Of a DNA stretch of 64,000 nt, positions 53,803-62,004 are shown one piece after another. The stretch lies in the NCBI GenBank assembly GCA_029557215.1, contig JAKPQQ010000064.1:33648-97647 (forward strand), written 5' to 3'. The notes beneath the pieces are model-generated. The model was not told the origin of the DNA. It saw nothing but the letters and a program-made list of their open reading frames with translations, and searched no databases. A program made the position numbers and the translations under genes. This DNA comes from Fibrobacterota bacterium (GTDB lineage Bacteria > Fibrobacterota > Fibrobacteria > UBA5070). The first letter of the stretch is position 1, and the number at the start of each line of letters is the position of its first letter.

Positions 53803-54671
53803 ACCGCAGGCATTTTTTGACCACGCTGGCGGGTGCCGTCGGCGCCGCGGCCATCGCACCCAGGTTCATTCCCGCCGAAGACCTGGAATCCGACGGACTC
53901 GTGCACCACGCGACGTGGATCATGGGGCAGATCGCCAACATCTGGATCCACACGGACATCCAGGATCTGGCTGGAGAAGCCGCTACCGAAGCGTTCGAGG
54001 CGATGCGGAAGGTTGAATCGGCCTTGTCCCTCTTCGATCCGTCGTCCGAGCTTCGGACATTTCTTGACGGACCGGTCGGCGGGGCGTTCCGCGCTTCGCG
54101 ATGGTTCGGCGGGGCGCTTGAGCTGGCCGCACGGGAGTGGCGACGCACCGAGGGGGCGTTCGATCCTTGCGCGATCCCCGGTCGCGGCTCCAACGGGCCG
54201 GGAGCGTTTTTTCGTGCGGGGGGTGGCATCACCTTGCCGAGCAGGGAGGCGAACCTGGACTTCGGAGGGATCGGGTGCGGAATCGCGCTGGACCAGGCCG
54301 GGCGCGAACTGCGTCGTCGGGGTCTGGGCAGGGCATTGCTCGAATTGTCTGGCGATTTCCTGGCCTTGGATCCGCCGCGTGGTTGGAGCGGCTGGCCCCT
54401 GGCTGCGGCAGATCCCTGGACGGGCGCACCATCGGAAGCCCGATTTGACCTGGTCGGGGCAGGGCTGGCGACTTCGGCCACGGTCGATCGGCGATCGATC
54501 CTGGATCCTCGCGACGGATCCTTCGCCGAGCGCCTCGCCCAGGTGACTGTGGTGGCGCCGACTGCCGCCCAAGCCGATGCCTGGAGCACGGCGCTCGTGG
54601 TGCGGTCCGTGGACCGGCTGTGCGACTCGAAAGCGGAGTTCGATTTCCACGGACGCCTCGCGGTGACTTGA
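53799..54671 (+). CDS. apbE: ApbE-family FAD:protein FMN transferase, Tat-exported
   Basis: ApbE enzymes move FMN from FAD onto threonine in exported flavoproteins. The 290-residue product has a twin-arginine signal (NRRHFLTTLAG). It shows the family markers ALSLFDPSSEL, TEGAFDP, LDFGGIGCGIALD, LSGDFLAL, ILDPRDGS and the metal-site AQADAWSTAL. The usual lysine after the DxGG motif is a cysteine and the histidine before xDPRxG is a serine, so this is a divergent member. Its probable substrate is the FMN-binding protein two genes upstream. Confidence 0.83.
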   Translation: MNRRHFLTTLAGAVGAAAIAPRFIPAEDLESDGLVHHATWIMGQIANIWIHTDIQDLAGEAATEAFEAMRKVESALSLFDPSSELRTFLDGPVGGAFRASRWFGGALELAAREWRRTEGAFDPCAIPGRGSNGPGAFFRAGGGITLPSREANLDFGGIGCGIALDQAGRELRRRGLGRALLELSGDFLALDPPRGWSGWPLAAADPWTGAPSEARFDLVGAGLATSATVDRRSILDPRDGSFAERLAQVTVVAPTAAQADAWSTALVVRSVDRLCDSKAEFDFHGRLAVT

Positions 54672-54782
54672 CCGGAAGGCGGGTCTGGATGGAGATTGGT
54701 CGGTAGGAATCAGGTGGGGAGCGGCCGTGCCGCCGTCGGTGGCAGGTCTGTTCCTGGCGCCAAGTACCGGAGGGAACATGCG

Positions 54783-55400
54783 ATGAGTGGATGCGCTTGC
54801 GAAGAGAGTTGTCGAAATCCGTCAGGTGGCGACGGGTACCGCCGGGCGCTGGTCGTCGCCTTGGTCCTGAATCTCGCCCTCTTCTTCGTGGAGATCGCCG
54901 GAGCTTGGAGCAGCGGTTCGGTTTCCCTCCTGGCCGATGCGATCGATTTCCTGGGAGATGCCGCGAATTTCGGCGCGAGCCTGCTCGTGCTTGGCATGGC
55001 GAAGGTGTGGTCGTCGCGCTTGGCCTTGGGCAAAGGGATCGTGATGTCGGGCTGGGGAGTCCTGGTCCTGGCGCGCGCGCTTTGGGCGTTTTCTGTCGGA
55101 GGCGTTCCCGTTCACGAGACCATGACCTGGATCTCGTTGCTCGCCTTGGCGACCAATCTCGCGGTCGCGCTCCTGCTCTACCGCCACCGTGCCGGCGACG
55201 CCAATCGCAAGTCGGTCTGGCTGTGCGCGCGAAACGACGCCTTCGCGAACCTCGCGGTGCTTGCGGCGGCCCAGGGAGTGGCCTTCACGGGACAAGGCTG
55301 GCCCGACCTGGTTGCTGCAAGCGTGATGGCTGGCCTTGGATTGAATTCTGGTTTGGCGGTCGTTCGCAGGGCGCGGGCCGAACTCGGGGAGCGAGTATGA
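54783..55400 (+). CDS. Short CDF-type cation transporter
   Basis: The 205-residue product starts with a Cys-rich leader (CACEESC) and has five or six membrane helices with LLADAIDFLGDAAN and ARNDAFANLAV in place of the two metal-site motifs of CDF transporters. The cytoplasmic C-terminal domain is absent, as in the short CDF relatives linked to heavy-metal pumps. It lies upstream of the czc-type efflux genes and overlaps the next gene by four bases. A heavy-metal export role is inferred. Confidence 0.75.
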   Translation: MSGCACEESCRNPSGGDGYRRALVVALVLNLALFFVEIAGAWSSGSVSLLADAIDFLGDAANFGASLLVLGMAKVWSSRLALGKGIVMSGWGVLVLARALWAFSVGGVPVHETMTWISLLALATNLAVALLLYRHRAGDANRKSVWLCARNDAFANLAVLAAAQGVAFTGQGWPDLVAASVMAGLGLNSGLAVVRRARAELGERV

Positions 55401-55816
55401 TCGTCGATCGTTTGATTGTATATTCATTCTCGTACATGAGATCAGTCTTCCGACATGGCAGCCTCTGGGCGTGGTTGATCCTCCTGGTGGCGGGCCTGGG
55501 GCCCATTCATGGGTTTGTCGACGAAATCATGGAAACCTGTCCGGTCGTCGACCACGAGTTCGACGCTGGACAGGGGCAGGGTGTCTCCGAATCCGACCCA
55601 TGCCACGAACACTGTGCCATCGGATGGTCCATCGCGCCTTCCAGGTCAAATTCTGCTGCAATAGTTCTCTACTCTGATCGCCCTTCCGCACCACCCATTT
55701 TGTCGTTTGTCGGGGAAGTCCCCGGAGCTTCAATCGTTGACGCTGCTCTGCGGGTTTCCCGGAGTGCGTCTCCCAGCGCCTATCATCAGCGAGTCGGTCT
55801 GCGTCTATACGCCTGA
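55397..55816 (+). CDS. Small protein upstream of the metal efflux genes
   Basis: The 139-residue product is not recognised. It has a hydrophobic segment (LWAWLILLVAGLGPIHGF) that may be a signal or anchor. A metal-ligand-rich stretch (CPVVDHEFD, DPCHEHC) follows, similar in style to the small CzcI-type proteins found before czcCBA. Two starts are possible: ATG 55397 (GGGGAG upstream, coupled to the previous gene) or ATG 55436, just after an operator-like A/T-rich site. Confidence 0.55.
   Translation: MIVDRLIVYSFSYMRSVFRHGSLWAWLILLVAGLGPIHGFVDEIMETCPVVDHEFDAGQGQGVSESDPCHEHCAIGWSIAPSRSNSAAIVLYSDRPSAPPILSFVGEVPGASIVDAALRVSRSASPSAYHQRVGLRLYA
55418..55444. promoter_or_regulatory. Operator-like site inside the small efflux-associated gene
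   Basis: TATATTCATTCTCGTACATGAGA contains TATATT and a CATTCTC/TGAGA pair like the iron operator. Its position just before ATG 55436 would suit a second promoter. Confidence 0.4.
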
Positions 55817-55963
55817 GTTGCCGGTTCCTGTCTAGGTCGTTGAAGTGACCGCCGTCCCGATTCCGGCACGGCGGGTTGGGTGGCAATAGATTCGCCGGCA
55901 TCGCCTCTTCGCCTCCGTGATCGGTGTGCGTGCGTCGGTGTCGGCAATAATTCGGGAGGAACT

Positions 55964-57157
55964 ATGATGCGACGAATCGCGTTGGCGATGGGTGGCTTGT
56001 TGGCTGTCCAGGCGCATTCCCAGGACGATTCCTGGGAAAAAATCCGGCAAGGATTGTTGCTGCATCCGGGGCTGGATCATGCCCGCAAGATGCTGGAAGA
56101 ACGAAGGGCAGAAGTCCAGTGGGCTGGTCGGGTTCCGGTTCCTCGCCTGGAACTGGAACTGGAAAACTTCGCGGGCAGCGGTGGAGCCTCGGGATTCAGT
56201 GGATCCAGCTTGGGTGCTTGGGCCGTCGGTGACTACAGACTGGGGGATGTCCGGGGGCGCGAAAAGGATCTGGCGGCAGCCGACGTTTCGCTCCAGGCAT
56301 TGGATACCCTCCGTGCACGACGCGAGTTGTTGGTGGCCGCGCGCGGAGTCTGGGAAGAATGGCGGAGAGAGCGCTGGATGGCGGGATTGTTGGATTCCAT
56401 GGCTGTACAGGCAAACTCGTTGGTGGAGCAATCCGAGAAGGGTCGCAAGGTGGGGCGCATCGGGCCGTGGGAAGTGTCGATGGCTCTGGCAGAAGGCGCA
56501 CAGTGGCATATGCGTTCCGCGGCTCATCGGCAGAAGGCGAAGGTGTTGTGGAGTCGCTTGGCTGCCTGGGGTGGCGTTGATCAGGAGCCTGATCAACTTC
56601 CCGATCCCATAGTCGATACATCAAGAATTATCGAAGGGCTCGGCATGGACTCCGTGGTGCTGGAAGCCGAACGCACCCGCACGCAGGTGCAGGCGGCGCT
56701 GCTGGTCGCCCAGGATCGCCCGGTGTTATCTGGGGCGGTGGGCGTGCTGCGCGACCAATCCACCGGCGATGTGGGGCTTGGATTGCGGGTATCTCTGCCA
56801 CTTCCTCCGTGGAAGCGCACCGGTATCGAGACGGTCAGATCCAAAAATCAAGCCGTCGCATTGGAACGACGCATCGTGCTTGCGGCACGGGAGCGGCAGA
56901 TCCGCCGTGTTGGCTTGCACGGTGACAAAGCGGTTGCATTGGCGAATTTACGTTCGTGGGAATCGAAGGTGATCCCCGCGCGTGAGCTTGGCTTGGACCA
57001 GGTCGAAGCTTCGCACGCCATTGGCGCGGTCGATGCCTCCGCGGTTTGGGCGGTTCGCAAGGAATTGTGGGAAGCACGGATCGAGCGGCTGGAAATGATG
57101 ATCCGCGTGCTGGAAATCCAACGAGAACTGGAAATTTTGGAAGGGATCGAACCATGA
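55964..57157 (+). CDS. Outer-membrane efflux protein (TolC/CzcC-like)
   Basis: The 397-residue product has a signal peptide (to about VQAHSQ) and two long coiled-coil repeats typical of outer-membrane efflux factors, with LLLHPGLDHARKMLEERRAEVQWA as the first helical hairpin. It forms the exit duct of the RND pump encoded downstream. GGGAGGA precedes two adjacent ATGs (55964 and 55967). It overlaps the adaptor gene by four bases. Confidence 0.82.
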   Translation: MMRRIALAMGGLLAVQAHSQDDSWEKIRQGLLLHPGLDHARKMLEERRAEVQWAGRVPVPRLELELENFAGSGGASGFSGSSLGAWAVGDYRLGDVRGREKDLAAADVSLQALDTLRARRELLVAARGVWEEWRRERWMAGLLDSMAVQANSLVEQSEKGRKVGRIGPWEVSMALAEGAQWHMRSAAHRQKAKVLWSRLAAWGGVDQEPDQLPDPIVDTSRIIEGLGMDSVVLEAERTRTQVQAALLVAQDRPVLSGAVGVLRDQSTGDVGLGLRVSLPLPPWKRTGIETVRSKNQAVALERRIVLAARERQIRRVGLHGDKAVALANLRSWESKVIPARELGLDQVEASHAIGAVDASAVWAVRKELWEARIERLEMMIRVLEIQRELEILEGIEP

Positions 57158-58245
57158 ACAAATTGACCATTGTCGCGATGTCGTGCCTGGTAGGTGGTGG
57201 CCTGTTGGGCTGGACTGGAACGAAGCTGTTCGGTGCGGGGCATGAAGAGCACGCCGCAGAACACGGTAACGAAAAAAACGCTGCGGCAGAGAAGGGCCAC
57301 GACGAGCACAAGGACGAAGCCCACGGGGACGAAAAGCACGAGGGAGAGGCGAAAGAGAAGCATGAAGAGTCCGAACACGCCAAAGAAGGCGAAGCCGGGC
57401 ATGGTGACGAGCACGGCGAGGAAGGTGCCGAGCCGGGGACCATCCCCGATTCCATGCTGGTCCCGGCGGGCATCGCGATCGATTCCGTTCGGCCCTCCAC
57501 GCTGGCGCAGGTGATCGTTCTGCCCGGGCGGATCACCAACGATCCGACGCGCACCTTCACCGCGACGGCGCGGTTTCCGGGTGTTCTCCGGAGCTTCGGC
57601 TTGAAGGCGGGTTCCAAGGTGAAAGTGGGCGATCTGGTGGCTCGCATCGAAAGCGATGCGACGCTGGAGCCGTACGAGATCCGCGCGCCGCGCGCCGGAA
57701 CGGTCCTGCACACCGAAGCAACCGAAGGTCAGGTGGTCGCGTCCGGACAGATTTTGGCCGAGATCGCGGATCTGGGATCGGTCCTTGCCGAACTCAAGGT
57801 CGGCAGCGGAAATTTCGGGAAGTTGCGCGTCGGCCAACCGGTGACGGTGACGATGCACGGCGACGAAATCGGCAAGCGCACTTCCGTGACGGCGCTCCTC
57901 CCGCAGGTGGATCCGGCCACGCAGATGCGCACCGTACAGGCGAAACTCGACAATTCCCGTGGCGTGTACGGCGATGGTCTGTTCGTGCAGGGGTTGGTGG
58001 AAACCGGGCGTTTCGCGGCCGCGCTCACCGTTCCGCTGGCCAGCGTGCAGACTTCCAAAGGAAAAACGGTGGTCTATGTGCGCGAAGGCGAGCGCTTCGA
58101 AGAGCGACAGGTGACCACGGGCAAGAAGGACGGAGAACGGATCGAGGTGTTGTCCGGATTGAAGCGAGGCGAACGCGTGGCCGCGATCGGCAGCTTTGTG
58201 GTCAAGGCCGACCTTGGCAAGAGCGAGGCCGAACATGCACACTGA
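57154..58245 (+). CDS. Periplasmic adaptor of the metal RND pump (CzcB/CusB-like)
   Basis: The 363-residue adaptor links pump and outer-membrane duct. A membrane anchor or signal (1-27) precedes a region of about 65 residues made mostly of His, Glu, Lys and Asp (GHDEHKDEAHGDEKHEGEA), likely to bind metal ions. Then come the lipoyl/barrel-sandwich halves (KVGDLVARIES, IRAPRAGTVLHTEATEGQ) and the beta-barrel domain. The missing CusB-type Met ligands and the His content favour Zn/Co/Cd over Cu/Ag. It overlaps both neighbours. Confidence 0.88.
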   Translation: MNKLTIVAMSCLVGGGLLGWTGTKLFGAGHEEHAAEHGNEKNAAAEKGHDEHKDEAHGDEKHEGEAKEKHEESEHAKEGEAGHGDEHGEEGAEPGTIPDSMLVPAGIAIDSVRPSTLAQVIVLPGRITNDPTRTFTATARFPGVLRSFGLKAGSKVKVGDLVARIESDATLEPYEIRAPRAGTVLHTEATEGQVVASGQILAEIADLGSVLAELKVGSGNFGKLRVGQPVTVTMHGDEIGKRTSVTALLPQVDPATQMRTVQAKLDNSRGVYGDGLFVQGLVETGRFAAALTVPLASVQTSKGKTVVYVREGERFEERQVTTGKKDGERIEVLSGLKRGERVAAIGSFVVKADLGKSEAEHAH

Positions 58246-61200
58246 GCCCAAAGCCGGATTTTTCGGCGCATTGCTTTCTGCCTGTGTACGGCACTGGGGA
58301 ATGGTCTTGGCCGTATCCTTGGCTCTGCTCGGGGCGGGCATTTTCAGCTTTGTGCATCTGCCCATCGACGCGGTTCCCGACATCACCAACGTGCAGGTCC
58401 AGATCAACGCCGAAGCCCCCGGGTTCACTCCCCAGGAGGTGGAAAAGCGTGTGACGTTGCCACTGGAAACGCAGCTGGCCGGGATTCCAGGATTGCAATC
58501 GACGCGCTCGCTGAGTCGCTACGGACTTTCGCAGATCACGGCGGTTTTTGACGAAGGCACCGACATCTACTTCGCACGCGCCCAGATCGGGGAGCGATTG
58601 GTGGAGGCGCGCGAAGCCCTCCCCGACGGGGTCGGTACGTCAATGGGCCCCATCAGCACAGGGTTGGGCGAGGTCTTCTTCTACACGCTGGAGCCCGACA
58701 CCTTGGCTCCCAAACCGATCACGGATCCGGGCGAACTCAAGACCATCCACGACTGGGTCGTCAAGCCTCAACTGCGTCGGTTGCCCGGCGTGGCCGAGGT
58801 GAACTCGACGGGTGGTCGCGACCAGGTGATCCAAGTGGTTCCCGATCCATTGCGCATGGCGGCGCGCAGCGTGACCTTCGAACATCTGATCCAAGCGATT
58901 CGCAAGAACGTGGAGAATGTCGGAGCAGGTTATGTCGAACGCGGCGGCGAGCAGGTCCTGGTGCGTTTTCCGGGTCAACCCGTCGAACCCAGCGAACTGT
59001 CCGGAGTGGTGGTCACCCACAAGGACGGCATTGCTGTTCGACTTTCCGAGGTGGCTAGCGTGGTGTGGGGCGCACAGTTGCCCACGGGCGCTGCGACCGC
59101 CCAAGGCAAGGAGGTCGTGCTGGGCACGGTGGTCATGCTCAAAGGGGCCAATTCCCGCGAAGTCGCCCAGGCGTCGGCCATCGCCATCGACAAAATCCGT
59201 CCATCGCTGCCGCAAGGTGTGACACTCACGACTGTCTACGATCGGACAAGTCTTGTCAATCGTACCATTGGGACGGTGCAAACAAGCCTGATGGAAGGTG
59301 CGCTCCTGGTGGTGGTCGTCCTGTTCCTGCTTCTGGGCAACTTCCGAGCGGCCCTGCTCACGGCGCTGGTCATTCCATTGTCGATGGCGGCAACATTGCT
59401 GGGCATGCAGCGCTTCGGGATCTCGGCCAATCTCATGAGCCTGGGGGCGTTGGACTTCGGGCTCATCGTGGATGGAGCCGTGATCCTTGTGGAGAACTAC
59501 GTGCGGATGCTCGCCCACCGGCAAGGCTCGGGTGGCGCTTTGTTGGACCTGCATCAGCGACAGGATCTGGTGCGAGAAAGCTCTCGCGAGGTGCGGCGTT
59601 CCACGCTCTTCGGCGTGGGTATCATCACGGCGGTCTACATCCCCATCCTGGCTCTGGAAGGCGTGGAAGGCAAGATGTTTCACCCCATGGCCTGGACAGT
59701 CATCCTGGCTTTGCTCTCGGCCTTGCTGCTTTCCCTGACCGTGATCCCCGCTTTGCTTCCCCTGTTGGTGAAAGGGCGGGTGCAGGAAAAGGACAGTTGG
59801 CTGCTTGCGCCCTTCGCACGCGGCTACGTGCCTGGACTGGAGTGGGCCATGCGCCGTCCGGTGATCGTTGCGGGAACAGCCCTCGCGGTGCTTGTCGCCT
59901 CGGGAATTATCACTTCGAAGATGGGCACGGAGTTCATTCCCGATCTGGACGAAGGCGACGTGGCTCTGCACGCGATGCGCATTCCCGGCACGTCGGTGAG
60001 CCAGAGCGTGGCGATGCAGCTTCCCATCGAGAAGGAACTGCTGCGCATGGGGGAGGTGGACAACGTGTTTTCGCGCATCGGAACCTCCGACGTGGCCACC
60101 GATCCGATGCCCCCGAACGTGGCCGACCAGTACGTGATCCTGAAGGATCGCGAGAACTGGCCCGACCCTTCACGTTCCAAGGAGGATGTGGTCGCCGAAA
60201 TGCGCAATCGTCTGTCCCGCTTTCCCGGCAACAACTACGAGTTCACCCAGCCCATCCAGATGCGCTTCAACGAACTGATCTCGGGCGTGCGGTCGGACGT
60301 GGCCGTGAAAGTGTTCGGCGACGACATGGACAGCCTGCTGGAGACGGCCGAAGGGATCGCGGCGTTGTTGCGCGAAATCCCGGGAGCCGCCGACGTGAAG
60401 GTGGAACAAGTCGCGGGCTTGCCGCTCCTCACGGTGCTTCCCGACCGCGAGGCGCTGTCGCGACACGATCTGACCGTGGCCGAAGTCCAGGACGTCGTCC
60501 GGACCGCGATCGGCGGGAGCGAGGCCGCGAGCTTCTTCCAGGGCGATCGCCGGTTTCCGATCGTCGTGCGCCTGGACGATCGCTCGCGCACCGATTTCGA
60601 CGCCCTGGCCAGGCTGCCGGTACCCGACCCGCACGGCGGAGACGACGCCTTCGTGCCGCTGGGCGAACTCGTGCGGTTCGATGTCGCCGACGGCGCGGCC
60701 CAGATCAGCCGCGAGAACGGCAAGCGTCGCATCGTGGTCACGGCCAACGTGCGCGGCGCCGACATCGGTTCGTTCGTGGCCAAGGCCCAGGAGGACGTGC
60801 GCGGCGGGGCGAAGGTTCCGGCGGGCTATTGGCTGGAATGGGGCGGCACGTTCGAGAACCTGGAATCGGCTTCGCGCCGGTTGCAAATCGTGGTGCCGTT
60901 GGCGCTGCTCATGGTTCTGGGGCTTCTGTACATGGCAGTGGGATCCGTGCGGGATTCGATGCTCGTGTTCACCGGCATCCCTTTGGCCCTCACCGGCGGC
61001 GTGGCGGCCTTGTGGCTGCGGGGGATTCCGCTTTCCATTTCCGCGGGCGTGGGATTCATCGCGCTTTCCGGGATCGCGGTGCTCAACGGGCTGGTCCTGC
61101 TCACGAGCATCCGCCAGAACGGGCGGCGCATGCCGCTGGACGAAGCGATCCGCCAAGGTTGCCGCACGCGCCTGCGCCCGGTGCTCATGACGGCTCTTGT

Positions 61201-61360
61201 CGCCTCGCTCGGGTTCGTGCCCATGGCCCTGGCCACCGGCGCCGGTGCCGAGGTGCAGAAGCCCCTGGCCACGGTGGTGATCGGAGGCGTGCTGAGCTCC
61301 ACCCTGTTGACGCTTCTTGTCCTGCCCGCCCTGGTGCGCCTGGCCGCGAGGTGGAGGTAG
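58235..61360 (+). CDS. Heavy-metal RND efflux pump (CzcA-like)
   Basis: The 1041-residue inner-membrane pump has twelve membrane helices and two large periplasmic loops. The proton-path motif in helix 4 is DFGLIVDGAVILVEN, the form found in Zn/Co/Cd pumps such as CzcA. Other family stretches are LPIDAVPDITNVQVQI and TEFIPDLDEGD. It extrudes metal ions from periplasm or cytoplasm through the adaptor and duct. Three 13-base tags lie inside (59245, 61189, 61309). Confidence 0.93.
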   Translation: MHTEPKAGFFGALLSACVRHWGMVLAVSLALLGAGIFSFVHLPIDAVPDITNVQVQINAEAPGFTPQEVEKRVTLPLETQLAGIPGLQSTRSLSRYGLSQITAVFDEGTDIYFARAQIGERLVEAREALPDGVGTSMGPISTGLGEVFFYTLEPDTLAPKPITDPGELKTIHDWVVKPQLRRLPGVAEVNSTGGRDQVIQVVPDPLRMAARSVTFEHLIQAIRKNVENVGAGYVERGGEQVLVRFPGQPVEPSELSGVVVTHKDGIAVRLSEVASVVWGAQLPTGAATAQGKEVVLGTVVMLKGANSREVAQASAIAIDKIRPSLPQGVTLTTVYDRTSLVNRTIGTVQTSLMEGALLVVVVLFLLLGNFRAALLTALVIPLSMAATLLGMQRFGISANLMSLGALDFGLIVDGAVILVENYVRMLAHRQGSGGALLDLHQRQDLVRESSREVRRSTLFGVGIITAVYIPILALEGVEGKMFHPMAWTVILALLSALLLSLTVIPALLPLLVKGRVQEKDSWLLAPFARGYVPGLEWAMRRPVIVAGTALAVLVASGIITSKMGTEFIPDLDEGDVALHAMRIPGTSVSQSVAMQLPIEKELLRMGEVDNVFSRIGTSDVATDPMPPNVADQYVILKDRENWPDPSRSKEDVVAEMRNRLSRFPGNNYEFTQPIQMRFNELISGVRSDVAVKVFGDDMDSLLETAEGIAALLREIPGAADVKVEQVAGLPLLTVLPDREALSRHDLTVAEVQDVVRTAIGGSEAASFFQGDRRFPIVVRLDDRSRTDFDALARLPVPDPHGGDDAFVPLGELVRFDVADGAAQISRENGKRRIVVTANVRGADIGSFVAKAQEDVRGGAKVPAGYWLEWGGTFENLESASRRLQIVVPLALLMVLGLLYMAVGSVRDSMLVFTGIPLALTGGVAALWLRGIPLSISAGVGFIALSGIAVLNGLVLLTSIRQNGRRMPLDEAIRQGCRTRLRPVLMTALVASLGFVPMALATGAGAEVQKPLATVVIGGVLSSTLLTLLVLPALVRLAARWR

Positions 61361-61367
61361 CCGGTAC

Positions 61368-61435
61368 ACATAACATCCCCAGCGGGGAAATTCCCCGCCG
61401 CTACCCATAACATCCCTGGCGGAGAATCTCCGCCG
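61368..61435. repeat. Two tandem REP-like hairpin units
   Basis: Two copies of a unit, CATAACATCCC followed by a hairpin, start at 61368 and 61406. The stems are GCGGGGAA/TTCCCCGC and GGCGGAGA/TCTCCGCC, so stem bases co-vary while the CATAACATCCC leader is kept. They fill the gap between the convergent pump gene and the gene at 61451 and may act as terminators. A nine-base GC run follows. Confidence 0.65.
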
Positions 61436-61450
61436 GGGCCCGGGGGGGCC

Positions 61451-61780
61451 TCAATCCGCGAAGACGGTTTCCGTCAGGGTCTCGGCTTCCAGCACCAGCA
61501 GGACGTCGTTGACCAGGCCGTGCAGCTCCTTGGCCGATTCTTCGGTGAGGGGCATGCGGTGGTCGCCGTCCTTGCTTCGCAGGAGCATCCCGTCCTGCAG
61601 GTGGCGAGCCTTGAACGGGCAATCGAGGATGTTGGCGATGGCGTTGCCCACTCCCGCGAGCTGTTCGCGGGTCAGGGCCATCCAGGTGCCTCGGAGCCCG
61701 AGCAGGGTGCGGCTTCCGGAGCCCATCCTGTAGGCGATTCCGTTGGTCGATTCGACGATGGGGCTGTCCGAGCGAAGCAT
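61451..61780 (-). CDS. Small protein of unknown function under a Fur-like site
   Basis: The 109-residue soluble product (MLRSDSPIVESTNGIAYRMGS) has a mixed beta-helix pattern. A central GTWMALTREQLAGVGNAIANIL and a C-terminal helix (KELHGLVNDVLLVLEAETL) give no family I recognise. AGGAG precedes the ATG and a strong iron-operator-like site lies 26 bases upstream, so it probably belongs to the iron response. A GACGGTTTCCGTC tag covers its last codons (61463). Confidence 0.65.
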   Translation of the reverse strand: MLRSDSPIVESTNGIAYRMGSGSRTLLGLRGTWMALTREQLAGVGNAIANILDCPFKARHLQDGMLLRSKDGDHRMPLTEESAKELHGLVNDVLLVLEAETLTETVFAD

Positions 61781-61805
61781 GGCGACTCCTGTGTGGAAGG
61801 ATCAG

Positions 61806-61826
61806 TATGAGATTGAGACTTAATAT
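61806..61826 (-). promoter_or_regulatory. Fur-like operator upstream of the small unknown gene
   Basis: TATGAGATTGAGACTTAAT matches the exbB site (AATGAGAACGAGACTTATT) at 15 of 19 positions, and the half-site TATGAGATTGAG recurs in the receptor operator at 47836-47864. Confidence 0.65.
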
Positions 61827-61937
61827 AAAGATGGAGGCGTCGCTCGGCAAACGCTTTTGGGCGGTTTTTCGGATCGCTTGTAGCGGAGATGGATCGGCCG
61901 GGGTTTTGGGGGAGCGCGGGAACGTCGGGTGGGAAAC

Positions 61938-61968
61938 AAAAAACGCCTTGGATGGGCATCCAAGGCGT
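61938..61968 (-). terminator. Rho-independent terminator of the Dps gene
   Basis: Read leftward, a perfect 12-bp stem (61968-61957 with 61954-61943, two-base loop) runs into six T. It lies 37 bases past the dps stop. Confidence 0.9.
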
Positions 61969-62004
61969 CGGAAGAAGCGATCGCGGGTGGTCACCCGGAC
62001 CGGT

